Below are positions 34,481-43,084 of a stretch of DNA of 64,000 bases, one piece after another. The position numbers and the translations under genes were made by a program. The stretch comes from Xanthomarina sp. F1114. Lineage in GTDB: Bacteria; Bacteroidota; Bacteroidia; Flavobacteriales; Flavobacteriaceae. Within the stretch, counting starts at the first letter, position 1, and each line of letters begins with the position of its first letter. The notes below the pieces were generated by a model. That model had not been told where the DNA came from, made no database searches, and worked only from the letters and a program-made list of their open reading frames with translations. The stretch lies in NCBI RefSeq assembly GCF_026410255.1, contig NZ_JAPMLL010000006.1, positions 1 through 64,000 of the forward strand, read 5' to 3'.

Positions 34481-36337
34481 ATGAACACATTCCAAGAATT
34501 GGGTCTTAATAGCGACCTATTACAAGCTATTACCGACATGGGTTTTGAAACCCCAAGTGATGTCCAAGCCAAAGCCATTCCAATTTTATTAAACGAAGAA
34601 GAATCAGATTTAGTAGCGTTAGCGCAAACTGGTACTGGAAAAACTGCAGCATTTGGTTTTCCAATGCTTCAAAAAATAAATATAGACAGTAGAACTACGC
34701 AAGGTTTAATTTTATCCCCTACTCGTGAACTTTGTTTGCAAATTACTAACGAGATGAAACAATATGGTAAATATTGTAAAGGTCTTAATGTAGTTGCCAT
34801 CTATGGTGGTTCCAGTATTACGGATCAGGCCAGAGAGGTAAAAAGAGGGGCACAAATAATTGTTGCCACTCCGGGGAGAATGAAAGACATGATTAAGCGA
34901 AAAATGGTAGATATTTCTAAAATAGAATATGCTGTTTTAGATGAAGCCGATGAGATGTTAAACATGGGCTTTAAAGAAGATATTACCGACATTTTATCTC
35001 ATACTCCCGAAGATAAAAGCACCTGGTTATTTTCTGCAACAATGCCAAAGGAAGTAGCTAGTATTGCTAAAAAATTCATGAAATCTCCTATTGAAATTAC
35101 CGTAGGAAAGAAAAATGAAAGCACCAATAACGTTTCTCATGAATACTATTTAGTAAACGCCAGAGACCGTTATCAAGGTTTAAAACGTTTGGCAGATGCC
35201 AATCCAGATATTTTCTCTGTTATTTTCTGTAGAACCAAAAGAGACACGCAAAAAGTAGCCGAAAACTTAATTGAAGACGGTTATAGCGCAGGAGCTCTAC
35301 ATGGCGATTTAAGTCAGAACCAGAGAGATTTAGTAATGAAATCTTTTAGAAATAAGCAAATACAAATGCTGGTAGCAACAGATGTTGCGGCTCGTGGTAT
35401 TGATGTGGACGATATTACTCACGTTATAAATTACCAATTGCCAGACGAACCTGAAGTTTATACACACAGATCTGGAAGAACTGGACGTGCTGGTAAAACA
35501 GGAATTTCTATGGTTATTGTTTCTAAAAGTGAAGTGCGTAAAATTAAAAGCATTGAACGTATAATCAATCAGAAATTTGAACATAAACAAATTCCTGATG
35601 GTATGGAAATTTGCGAAGTACAATTAATGTCTTTAGCTAATAAAATCCATAATACAGAAATAAACCCAGAAATAAACAAGCATTTAGATAGCATTAACGA
35701 GTTGCTAGACGATACTTCTAAAGACGAATTAATTAAAAAATTCTTCTCTGTTGAGTTTAGTAGATTCTTTAATTATTACCAAAAGTCTAAAAACTTAAAT
35801 GTTTCTGACACCTCTCGCGGTGATGATCGTGATGGAGGAAGAGGTTATGGAAGTAACTCTAACGCCTCTAGATACTTTATCAACGTAGGTAGAAAAGATG
35901 GTTACGATTGGATGAAATTAAAAGATTTCTTAAAAGAAGTTTTAGATTTAGGCAGAGACGATGTATTTAAAGTAGACGTTAAAGATAGTTTTTCATTCTT
36001 TAATACTGAAAAAGAACAACAGGAAAAAGTACTGGCATTCTTTACAGATTATAAGCATGACGGACGTTTTGTAAATGTTGAAATCAGCGAAGATAAAGGA
36101 CAAGGAACCAGCAGAAATAAAAGACGTCGCGATGGCGGTGGTGGAAAAAGACGTAGCTTTGATAAACCTAGAAGCGACAGACGTTCTAGATCTAGCGACG
36201 GTGGAGGTAATAGAAGTGATAGACGCTCTAGTTCCAGAAACGATCGCGACAACAAAAGCTTTTCAAGTAATCAATCTCGTTCCAGAAGATCTAATACAGA
36301 AACAAGATCGGAAAGGCCAAGACGTTCCAGACGTTAA
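34481..36337 (+). CDS. DEAD-box RNA helicase with DbpA-type RNA-binding domain
   Basis: A 618-residue cold-shock-type (DeaD/CsdA-like) RNA helicase. The two RecA lobes cover 1-370: [62 protein letters not shown] helical linker precedes a DbpA-type RRM near 455-530 (FINVGRKDGYDWMKLKDFL). The C-terminal 80 residues are rich in Arg, Ser and Gly. The role is remodelling of ribosomal or structured RNAs. A structured leader precedes it, so expression is probably controlled at the RNA level. Confidence 0.96.
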   Translation: MNTFQELGLNSDLLQAITDMGFETPSDVQAKAIPILLNEEESDLVALAQTGTGKTAAFGFPMLQKINIDSRTTQGLILSPTRELCLQITNEMKQYGKYCKGLNVVAIYGGSSITDQAREVKRGAQIIVATPGRMKDMIKRKMVDISKIEYAVLDEADEMLNMGFKEDITDILSHTPEDKSTWLFSATMPKEVASIAKKFMKSPIEITVGKKNESTNNVSHEYYLVNARDRYQGLKRLADANPDIFSVIFCRTKRDTQKVAENLIEDGYSAGALHGDLSQNQRDLVMKSFRNKQIQMLVATDVAARGIDVDDITHVINYQLPDEPEVYTHRSGRTGRAGKTGISMVIVSKSEVRKIKSIERIINQKFEHKQIPDGMEICEVQLMSLANKIHNTEINPEINKHLDSINELLDDTSKDELIKKFFSVEFSRFFNYYQKSKNLNVSDTSRGDDRDGGRGYGSNSNASRYFINVGRKDGYDWMKLKDFLKEVLDLGRDDVFKVDVKDSFSFFNTEKEQQEKVLAFFTDYKHDGRFVNVEISEDKGQGTSRNKRRRDGGGGKRRSFDKPRSDRRSRSSDGGGNRSDRRSSSRNDRDNKSFSSNQSRSRRSNTETRSERPRRSRR

Positions 36338-36423
36338 ACTTTTGTGTTAATTTTTAGTCAAAATATAAGATACTTTTACATATTCAGGTTTTGTTTAGTA
36401 CTTTTATCAACAATATGACATTG

Positions 36424-37206
36424 ATGAAAAAAATATTTTTTCTTTTTACACTCCTAATTAGCACCTCCTTTATGTTTGGTCAGACAGACACAACTGTAAA
36501 AGGTACTGTTATTAATGCTTCTAGTGGTTCTCCATTAGAAAGTGTAAATATTGTCAACCTAAACGAAGTAAAAGGAACTACGACTAATTCGAAAGGAGAG
36601 TTTGAAATTAAAGCGAAAGCTACAGACACCTTACATTTTTCGTATTTAGGTTTTAAATCTATTCGTGTACGTGTAACAAACGACTGGATAAAATATGGTA
36701 ATTCTACTATTGAATTAACAGAATTAGCTTTTGCGTTAGAGGAAGTTGTTGTTACCGAGTTTAAGCTTACAGGGTTTCTAGAAGTAGATATTCAACAAGT
36801 AGTGCCAATTAACACGAATTATCGTTATAATATTTCTGGACTACAAACAGGTTATGAAGCTGGAGGACGATCTTCTAATGCTGTAACCCGAGTCTTAGGA
36901 GCTGTTTTTAATCCGGCCGATTTTTTACATAGCATGTTTGGAAAGCAACCCAACGAAATGCGGAAGTTGAAAAAAATGAAGCAGGACGATGAGATTAGAA
37001 CGCTTCTTGCCAATAGGTTTGACAGAGAAATGTTAGTAGCACTCTTGCAAGTTAATAGGGTGGATTTAGATGAAATAATCAGGCAGTGTAATTACTCTAA
37101 GAGTTTTATTGAAACAGCAAACGACCTTCAAATTCTAGATGCTATAAGCGAATGTTACGAAGAATATAGAATACTAAGCCGAAATAGGAAATACGGCAAA
37201 TTATAA
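36424..37206 (+). CDS. Carboxypeptidase-like regulatory domain protein
   Basis: About 260 residues, secreted (signal MKKIFFLFTLLISTSFMFGQ; I chose this ATG because an upstream one adds 11 residues without a signal). The N-terminal carboxypeptidase-regulatory-like beta-sandwich (KGTVINASSGSPLESVNIVNLNEVKGT, about 24-105) is followed by a helical, unrecognised C-terminal part. The family is widespread in Bacteroidota and this one lacks a receptor barrel. The location is periplasmic or outer-membrane; function unknown. A strong terminator follows. Confidence 0.8.
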   Translation: MKKIFFLFTLLISTSFMFGQTDTTVKGTVINASSGSPLESVNIVNLNEVKGTTTNSKGEFEIKAKATDTLHFSYLGFKSIRVRVTNDWIKYGNSTIELTELAFALEEVVVTEFKLTGFLEVDIQQVVPINTNYRYNISGLQTGYEAGGRSSNAVTRVLGAVFNPADFLHSMFGKQPNEMRKLKKMKQDDEIRTLLANRFDREMLVALLQVNRVDLDEIIRQCNYSKSFIETANDLQILDAISECYEEYRILSRNRKYGKL

Positions 37207-37216
37207 AATAATAAAA

Positions 37217-37245
37217 AACCGAAAGAAATTCTTTCGGTTTTTTTT
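37217..37245 (+). terminator. Terminator after the carboxypeptidase-regulatory gene
   Basis: CCGAAAGAA, ATT, CTTTCGG hairpin followed by eight T. An A run on the left makes it possibly bidirectional. Confidence 0.88.
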
Positions 37246-37361
37246 ATGGCTTTACAAAACACCTCTTGTTCTCTTGAAGTTTTAGAATAAAACCCTTTCC
37301 ATTTCTCTATTATACTCGATAGGGATAAATATCTTTATTAAAAGCGTATTACCAAATAGGC

Positions 37362-38018
37362 TTAAGATTCTTCATAAAACCGTGCAACAATCTTGTCGTA
37401 GCTTTTAATAGTTTTCTTTATCCAATCTAAACGTTTTTCGTTTTGCTCTTCTTCAGAGAGTTTCCAATCGATATCTGTTTGTTTTAATTTTGTGGTTACA
37501 TGTTGTAAAACAATAGCTGCCGACACAGAAATGTTTAGACTCTCTGTAAATCCAGACATAGGTATTTTTAAAAAGCAATCTGCCTCATCCAATACTTCCT
37601 GAGATAAACCCTCCGTTTCTCTTCCGAAGAAAAAACAGGATTTTTTAGTCACATCAAACTCATGCAGCAAACAATCGTCTGTATGAGGTGTCGTAGCCAC
37701 AATTTGATATCCGTTCTCTTTTAAACCCTTAATGCAATCCTTTACCGAATGGAACCTGTTTAAATCTACCCATTTTTGAGCTCCCATAGCTATTTCTCTA
37801 TCAATACTTTTAGAGTTAACTTCTTCTACAATATTTACTTCCTGGATACCAAACACATCGCAACTTCTAATTACGGCACTTGTATTATGAAGCTGATACA
37901 CATCTTCTGTAGCTACCGTAAAATGTTTGGTTCTTTGGTTTAATACTGTATTGAAGCGCTCTCTTCTGTTTTCGGTTAAATAGGTTTCTAAGTAAGCCAA
38001 AAGTTCTAAATCTACCAT
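37362..38018 (-). CDS. trmH: TrmH-family tRNA/rRNA 2'-O-methyltransferase (SpoU)
   Basis: A 218-residue SPOUT methyltransferase. Signatures are FTVATEDVYQLHNTSAVIRSCDVFGI (motif 1), FFGRETEGLSQEVLDEAD (motif 2) and IPMSGFTESLNISVSAAIVL (motif 3, SAM knot). It most resembles the tRNA Gm18 methylase TrmH; an rRNA target cannot be excluded. It lies downstream of the CHRD gene, separated by a terminator. Confidence 0.88.
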   Translation of the reverse strand: MVDLELLAYLETYLTENRRERFNTVLNQRTKHFTVATEDVYQLHNTSAVIRSCDVFGIQEVNIVEEVNSKSIDREIAMGAQKWVDLNRFHSVKDCIKGLKENGYQIVATTPHTDDCLLHEFDVTKKSCFFFGRETEGLSQEVLDEADCFLKIPMSGFTESLNISVSAAIVLQHVTTKLKQTDIDWKLSEEEQNEKRLDWIKKTIKSYDKIVARFYEES

Positions 38019-38030
38019 CTTTTATAAATA

Positions 38031-38060
38031 AAAAAACCTGATTATTGCATCAGGTTTTTA
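38031..38060 (-). terminator. Terminator of the CHRD gene
   Basis: AAACCTGAT / ATCAGGTTT inverted repeat with T run on the minus strand, directly after the CHRD stop. Confidence 0.85.
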
Positions 38061-38078
38061 ATCCAAATTATTATACAA

Positions 38079-39278
38079 TTAATTATTTACTCCAATATTA
38101 CCCTGGGCAATAATAGTTGCTAATTGCGCATTGCTTAAATGCACGTTTATATGTCCGTTAACACCTAATACATCTTCATAAACAAACCCAACACCATCAT
38201 CTAAAGTCGCTACATTGGTTTTGCTAATTCCGGTGTTTCCATTTACAGGATTAAAAGTAAACATAATACTTCCTGGAGTTTCAATATCGTTAGAATAAAT
38301 ATACGCAGGATGCATTTCATTTTCCACTGTGTTTTCTAATAGAATTACAGCCAGAGCTTCGCCATTATTTCGTGCATAGAAAGTAACTGTTCCATTAATT
38401 TCTGGCACATCAACTTCGTTTAAAACATAAGATTCAGCGACTCCCGTTAGTTCGTTCTGGCCAATATCGCCTTGAGCAATAATGGTTCCTATATTAGTTT
38501 GGCTTTCATGCACATTCACATAACCATCAAAATCAATAATATCTATAAATAAAAATGCTGTTCCATCGTCTAAAGTTGCCACATTTGTTTCACTGATACC
38601 AAGATCGCCATCTATAGAATTAAATGTAAAAGCGATAGCCCCGCTTTCTACTGCCGTATTATTATGAATATGTGCTGGATGAATTTCACCACTTACCGCA
38701 TTTGTTAATTGAATAACTGCACGAGCTTCTCCGTTTTTACGTTCAGAAAAAATAATAGTTCCAGAGGTTTCTGGTAAATCTTTTTCATTTAAAACATAGG
38801 TTTTTGTCACTCCGGTAAGCGCGTTTTCTCCAATATCTCCTCGTGCAAGGCTTTGGTTAGGTTGCGTTGCACTTAGCTGAACATTGACATACCCATCGAA
38901 GCTTAAAAGTTCTTCGTAGCTAATTGCAGTACCATCGTCTAAGGTCGAAAAAGTGATGGTACTAAACCCGATATCGCCATCTACGGTTCCCAGGGTAATA
39001 GCTGTAGTTCCACCTTCGGCAGCCGTATTATAATTTATACTAGCCGGATGAGAATCTCCCGTTGGAATACCTGTAAGATATAGTTCCACTGTAATTGAAT
39101 TATCGTCGTTTTTTATAATTTTTGCTGTTCCATTCACATTATTATCATAGATAGAACCTATTTCATAAGTCTTAGAGATTAAAGTAGTTGGAATGGGAGT
39201 AATATTATCATCTCCATTACAGGCCACTAACATGACTAAGGTAAATACAAGAAACAGCGACTTAATTGTCATTTTCAT
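38079..39278 (-). CDS. Lipoprotein with three CHRD domains
   Basis: A 399-residue predicted lipoprotein (signal ending VMLVACNGDD). Three similar units of about 120 residues each (near 35-150, 155-270, 275-395) share motifs such as HPAxIxxNTA, FSTLDDGTAxxYEELLSFDGYVNV and xGDIGxNxLTG. They are CHRD domains, first named in chordin; bacterial copies are of unknown function and probably surface-exposed. It is a single gene with its own terminator. Confidence 0.88.
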   Translation of the reverse strand: MKMTIKSLFLVFTLVMLVACNGDDNITPIPTTLISKTYEIGSIYDNNVNGTAKIIKNDDNSITVELYLTGIPTGDSHPASINYNTAAEGGTTAITLGTVDGDIGFSTITFSTLDDGTAISYEELLSFDGYVNVQLSATQPNQSLARGDIGENALTGVTKTYVLNEKDLPETSGTIIFSERKNGEARAVIQLTNAVSGEIHPAHIHNNTAVESGAIAFTFNSIDGDLGISETNVATLDDGTAFLFIDIIDFDGYVNVHESQTNIGTIIAQGDIGQNELTGVAESYVLNEVDVPEINGTVTFYARNNGEALAVILLENTVENEMHPAYIYSNDIETPGSIMFTFNPVNGNTGISKTNVATLDDGVGFVYEDVLGVNGHINVHLSNAQLATIIAQGNIGVNN

Positions 39279-39386
39279 AATTAAAATTTAAAGAAGTGTA
39301 ATATTACACATAATTTATAAATTTTTGAAATGACTAAGAAGCCTTTTATATTTTATTTTGAGCGTAGAATTTAATAGCTTCACAAA

Positions 39387-40070
39387 ATGAAACATATTGT
39401 AGTACTTACAGGAGCCGGAATAAGCGCTGAAAGTGGCATAAAAACCTTTAGAGATGCCGATGGACTTTGGGAAGGGCATGATGTTATGGAAGTAGCCTCT
39501 CCACAAGGATTTGCTAAAAATCCTGAATTGGTTTTAAATTTTTATAACGAAAGAAGAAAACAATTATTAACTGTTCAACCAAACGAAGCGCATTTAGCCT
39601 TAGCAAAATTAGAAGAAAATTTTAAGGTAACTATTATAACGCAAAATGTGGACGATTTGCATGAGCGGGCTGGAAGTGAGAATATTGTCCATTTACATGG
39701 AGAGTTACTAAAAATACGAAGCAGTGAGAATATAACAGACGTCAGACCTTCTAAAGAAGATATTTTTGTTGGAGATTTGTGTGAAAAAGGACATCAATTA
39801 AGACCGCATATTGTTTGGTTTGGAGAAGCTGTCCCTATGTTGGATAAAGCTATAGATATCTGTGAAACTGCCGATATTCTAGTAATTATTGGTACGTCTA
39901 TGCAAGTATATCCTGCTGCTAGTTTGATGGATTTTGTACCAAACCATACACCAATTTACTATATAGATCCGAAACCAGCTAAAGTAAACAACCAAAGAAT
40001 CACGGTTATACCAGAAACAGCAACCAAAGGCGTAAAACAGCTTATAAACTTGCTTTTAAATAATAAGTAA
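39387..40070 (+). CDS. cobB: NAD-dependent protein deacylase (sirtuin) without zinc cysteines
   Basis: A 227-residue sirtuin that removes acyl groups from lysines using NAD. The Rossmann motif GAGISAESGIKTFRDADGLW, TQNVDDLHERAG and catalytic H104 (VHLHGE) are intact. The region that usually holds four zinc-binding cysteines (about 108-148) contains only one (GDLCEKGHQ), followed by HIVWFGEAVP. So it belongs to the zinc-less sirtuin group. It is a single gene, divergent from the CHRD gene. Confidence 0.9.
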   Translation: MKHIVVLTGAGISAESGIKTFRDADGLWEGHDVMEVASPQGFAKNPELVLNFYNERRKQLLTVQPNEAHLALAKLEENFKVTIITQNVDDLHERAGSENIVHLHGELLKIRSSENITDVRPSKEDIFVGDLCEKGHQLRPHIVWFGEAVPMLDKAIDICETADILVIIGTSMQVYPAASLMDFVPNHTPIYYIDPKPAKVNNQRITVIPETATKGVKQLINLLLNNK

Positions 40071-40092
40071 AAAGCTTCTGATTAAAGATAGT

Positions 40093-40740
40093 TTAAGCTT
40101 TCTTCTTTTCCTTTTTAGGAGGCATGGTTCCAAAAACTTTATCCCAAAACGTATTGGAAACTCCAAAAGCTTTGTTAGGATATTTATAATGATGTAAACT
40201 ATGGTGATGCCATAAATCTCTAAAGCGTTTTGGAGGACGCATAACGTGTGTTGCTCTATGAACAAAAGAATACAGTAAATACCCAATAAAAAAACCAGGG
40301 AAAAACCCGTACACTAGTTGCGTATATCCGGCAAGCCAGAAAACCACATAAAACATTCCAAATAACAGAGAGGCTAATATAATACCCGGAACTGGAGGCA
40401 TTAATAAACGGTCTTTATCAGTTGGGTAATTATGATGTGCGCCGTGCATAATAAAATGAAATCTTTGAGACCATTTGGCTTCTGTTACCCAATGGAAAAC
40501 AAAACGATGCAGCATATATTCTGCAAAGGTCCAAAAGAATAGCCCAAATACAAATAGCCCTAAGAAAGCCCAAACACTTAGTCCCATAACTCCAATAGCT
40601 ACATAGACTAAAGCTGCATTAACTAATCCGTAAACTATAATATTAGAAATTGGATCTGTTTTTGTTAAACGCTCCAAAATAGGATTCTTAAAGATCTCTG
40701 CTTGACCAGTTTGAAAATCTGTAGTCACTTCTGGTTTCAT
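40093..40740 (-). CDS. Fatty-acid-hydroxylase/sterol-desaturase family membrane protein
   Basis: A 215-residue membrane protein with about four helices (near 28-45, 50-70, 115-135, 137-160). The histidine boxes of di-iron hydroxylases are present: HRFVFH, HGAHHNYPTD, HRATH and HHSLHHYKYP. It resembles fatty acid 2-hydroxylase type enzymes rather than sterol desaturases; the substrate is inferred. It lies between the sirtuin and guaB; the guaB stop-to-this start gap is about 58 bp in the other direction of travel (guaB is upstream). Confidence 0.85.
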   Translation of the reverse strand: MKPEVTTDFQTGQAEIFKNPILERLTKTDPISNIIVYGLVNAALVYVAIGVMGLSVWAFLGLFVFGLFFWTFAEYMLHRFVFHWVTEAKWSQRFHFIMHGAHHNYPTDKDRLLMPPVPGIILASLLFGMFYVVFWLAGYTQLVYGFFPGFFIGYLLYSFVHRATHVMRPPKRFRDLWHHHSLHHYKYPNKAFGVSNTFWDKVFGTMPPKKEKKKA

Positions 40741-40798
40741 AAATTAAGTATGTTTTAATAAAACAAAATTATAAAAAATATAAGATACTAATAATAAT

Positions 40799-42271
40799 CT
40801 ATCTAGAATAATTAGGCGATTCTTTAGTTATGGTAACATCGTGTGGGTGACTTTCGTTAATTCCAGAAGCTGTAATTTTAATAAATTGTCCGTTTTCTTT
40901 TAGTGTTTCTACATCTTTTGCTCCACAGTAACCCATTCCTGCTCTTAAGCCTCCAACAAATTGGTGAATACTTTCGTTCAATTCGCCTTTATAAGCTACA
41001 CGACCAACAATCCCTTCAGGAACCAGCTTTTTAATATCGTCTTCAACATCCTGGAAATATCGATCTTTACTTCCTTTTTTCATGGCTTCAACAGACCCCA
41101 TACCTCTATAGGATTTATATTTTCTTCCTTCGTAAATAATAGTTTCTCCTGGGCTTTCTTTAGTTCCTGCCAATAAAGAACCTAGCATCACGCAATCTGC
41201 TCCAGCTGCAATAGCTTTAGGGATATCTCCTGTATAGCGGATTCCTCCATCTGCAATTACAGGAACACCAGAACCTTTTACTGCTGCTGCTACTTCCAGA
41301 ACAGCAGAAAACTGAGGATAACCAACTCCAGCAACAACACGAGTGGTACAAATAGAACCAGGTCCAATTCCAACTTTTATAGCATCGGCACCCGCTTCAA
41401 CTAAGTATTTAGCTGCTGCTGCTGTCGCAATATTTCCTACAATAACTTCTAATTCTGGGAATTTAGCTTTTACTTCTTTTAACACAGCAACCACACCTTT
41501 AGTATGCCCATGAGCCGTATCTATAATTACAGCGTCTACTCCACAGTTTACTAAAGCTTCGGTACGCTCTACAACATCGGCAGTTACTCCCAGAGCAGCA
41601 GCCACACGTAGACGTCCGTACACGTCTTTATTAGAATTAGGTTTTTGAGTAAGTTTGGTAATGTCTCTAAAAGTAATTAATCCAGCAAGTTTATAATTAT
41701 CGTCAACAATAAGTAGTTTTTCAATTTTATGTTCTTGTAAAATAACTTCGGCTTGTTGTAAGGATGTTCCAACGGGTGCAGTTACTAACCTCCCACTCGT
41801 CATAACTTCTACAATTGGTCTTTCTCCATCTTTTTCAAAACGTAGATCTCTATTTGTTACAATACCTTTTAAAGTACCATCTTGATCCACAATTGGAATT
41901 CCACCAATACTGTGTTCTGCCATATTATGTTTAGCATCCTGTACTTTTGCATCTGTAGTAAGGGTTACAGGATCGATTATCATCCCGCTTTCTGCACGTT
42001 TTACTTTACGTACTTCGTTGGCCTGTTGCGCAATAGTCATATTTTTATGAAGCACGCCTATTCCTCCTTCACGAGCCATAGCAATAGCCATAGCACTTTC
42101 TGTTACCGTATCCATAGCTGCAGAAACTATTGGAATATTTATGGTAATATTTTTAGTGAATTTTGTTTGAATATTAACTTCTCTAGGTAAGACTTCTGAG
42201 AAAGCTGGAATTAAAAGGACGTCGTCGTAGGTTAAACCTTCTCCTACAATTTTATTGTCGTGTGCTGTCAT
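40799..42271 (-). CDS. guaB: Inosine-5'-monophosphate dehydrogenase
   Basis: A 490-residue TIM-barrel enzyme that oxidises IMP to XMP with NAD, the committed step to GMP. The N-terminus has [18 protein letters not shown]. Two CBS domains (about 95-215) regulate it. The catalytic loop has Cys in [13 protein letters not shown], and the flap has [10 protein letters not shown]. The Arg-Tyr dyad region is RYFQD. It is complete. Confidence 0.97.
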   Translation of the reverse strand: MTAHDNKIVGEGLTYDDVLLIPAFSEVLPREVNIQTKFTKNITINIPIVSAAMDTVTESAMAIAMAREGGIGVLHKNMTIAQQANEVRKVKRAESGMIIDPVTLTTDAKVQDAKHNMAEHSIGGIPIVDQDGTLKGIVTNRDLRFEKDGERPIVEVMTSGRLVTAPVGTSLQQAEVILQEHKIEKLLIVDDNYKLAGLITFRDITKLTQKPNSNKDVYGRLRVAAALGVTADVVERTEALVNCGVDAVIIDTAHGHTKGVVAVLKEVKAKFPELEVIVGNIATAAAAKYLVEAGADAIKVGIGPGSICTTRVVAGVGYPQFSAVLEVAAAVKGSGVPVIADGGIRYTGDIPKAIAAGADCVMLGSLLAGTKESPGETIIYEGRKYKSYRGMGSVEAMKKGSKDRYFQDVEDDIKKLVPEGIVGRVAYKGELNESIHQFVGGLRAGMGYCGAKDVETLKENGQFIKITASGINESHPHDVTITKESPNYSR

Positions 42272-42344
42272 GTTGCAATTACGTTTATAATTGCGTGCAA
42301 ATATACAATATATATAGGGAAAAATGTTTTAAGTTTTTCTTAAA

Positions 42345-43049
42345 TTAATTATATTTCTCTTCACAATATGGACGCAAAGTGTTTAAAGCATAATGATAAC
42401 GGTTTTCTTTATCTGACAGATCTCCAGTGAATTTAACTTCTTTAGGAACCATAAAGGTATAAAGACCTTTCCCTTTGGCCATTTTATCAATAGTTTTTAA
42501 AGTTTTTTCATCTATTTCATTATAAATATCTTGTAGCCAAACATTCTGTTCTTTATCAATTAAAGCTTCGTCCCAGGCATAAGCATCTTTTGCTGTTAAG
42601 TTTTCTTCTGAAAAATAGAGCATTTTAAGCTGTGGGAAAGCTTTACCAAAAACAGTTTGGCTGCCTTTGGTAGCATAGCGTTTTACTTCTTTTCTAATGA
42701 ATAATTTAAAAGGAAAAGATTGGGTAGCTTCTAACTTATTTGAAATAAAATACGCCATTTTTGGCCAGACCACTTCCTGTTCTTTTTTATCTAAAGTCTT
42801 AAAAAGCCATAGATAGAAATCGGTTCGTTGCTGAATAGTTTGGTATTCTAAGGGCCGATTATTTTCCAAATTATAGATGTTTGCTTGCTGCCAAACCAGG
42901 GTATTCTTTTTTCTGTCTTTACAGAGCCAGTCGGATGGTGCTAGTTGGGCGTTACCAGATATTTCCTGATATTCTTTTAAATTTTTATATTCTTTGGAAT
43001 ATGCTATTGATGAAATAACAACTAAAAATGTAAATAGTAAGGACTTCAT
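42345..43049 (-). CDS. Secreted protein of unknown function
   Basis: About 234 residues starting MKSLLFTFLVVISSIAYSKEY, a clear signal peptide. I chose this ATG over one six codons upstream. The mature part is charged and helical (SDWLCKDRKKNTLVWQQANIY, YAWDEALIDKEQNVWLQDI). I do not recognise a family. It lies 35 bp downstream of the TonB-dependent receptor on the same strand and is probably the last gene of that operon, which would give it a link to iron-type uptake. Confidence 0.7.
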   Translation of the reverse strand: MKSLLFTFLVVISSIAYSKEYKNLKEYQEISGNAQLAPSDWLCKDRKKNTLVWQQANIYNLENNRPLEYQTIQQRTDFYLWLFKTLDKKEQEVVWPKMAYFISNKLEATQSFPFKLFIRKEVKRYATKGSQTVFGKAFPQLKMLYFSEENLTAKDAYAWDEALIDKEQNVWLQDIYNEIDEKTLKTIDKMAKGKGLYTFMVPKEVKFTGDLSDKENRYHYALNTLRPYCEEKYN

Positions 43050-43084
43050 ATAACTAAAATGAAGCATAAATTTACAAGAAATTT

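Noticed and set aside
36049-36350. Second coding frame over the C-terminal tail of the large helicase
   Set aside because: It lies in the Arg/Ser/Gly-rich low-complexity tail, where alternative frames stay open by composition.
42298-42305. Promoter for guaB at TATATTTG on the minus strand
   Set aside because: The -7 element is good, but no TTTG stands at the right distance, so I did not annotate it.
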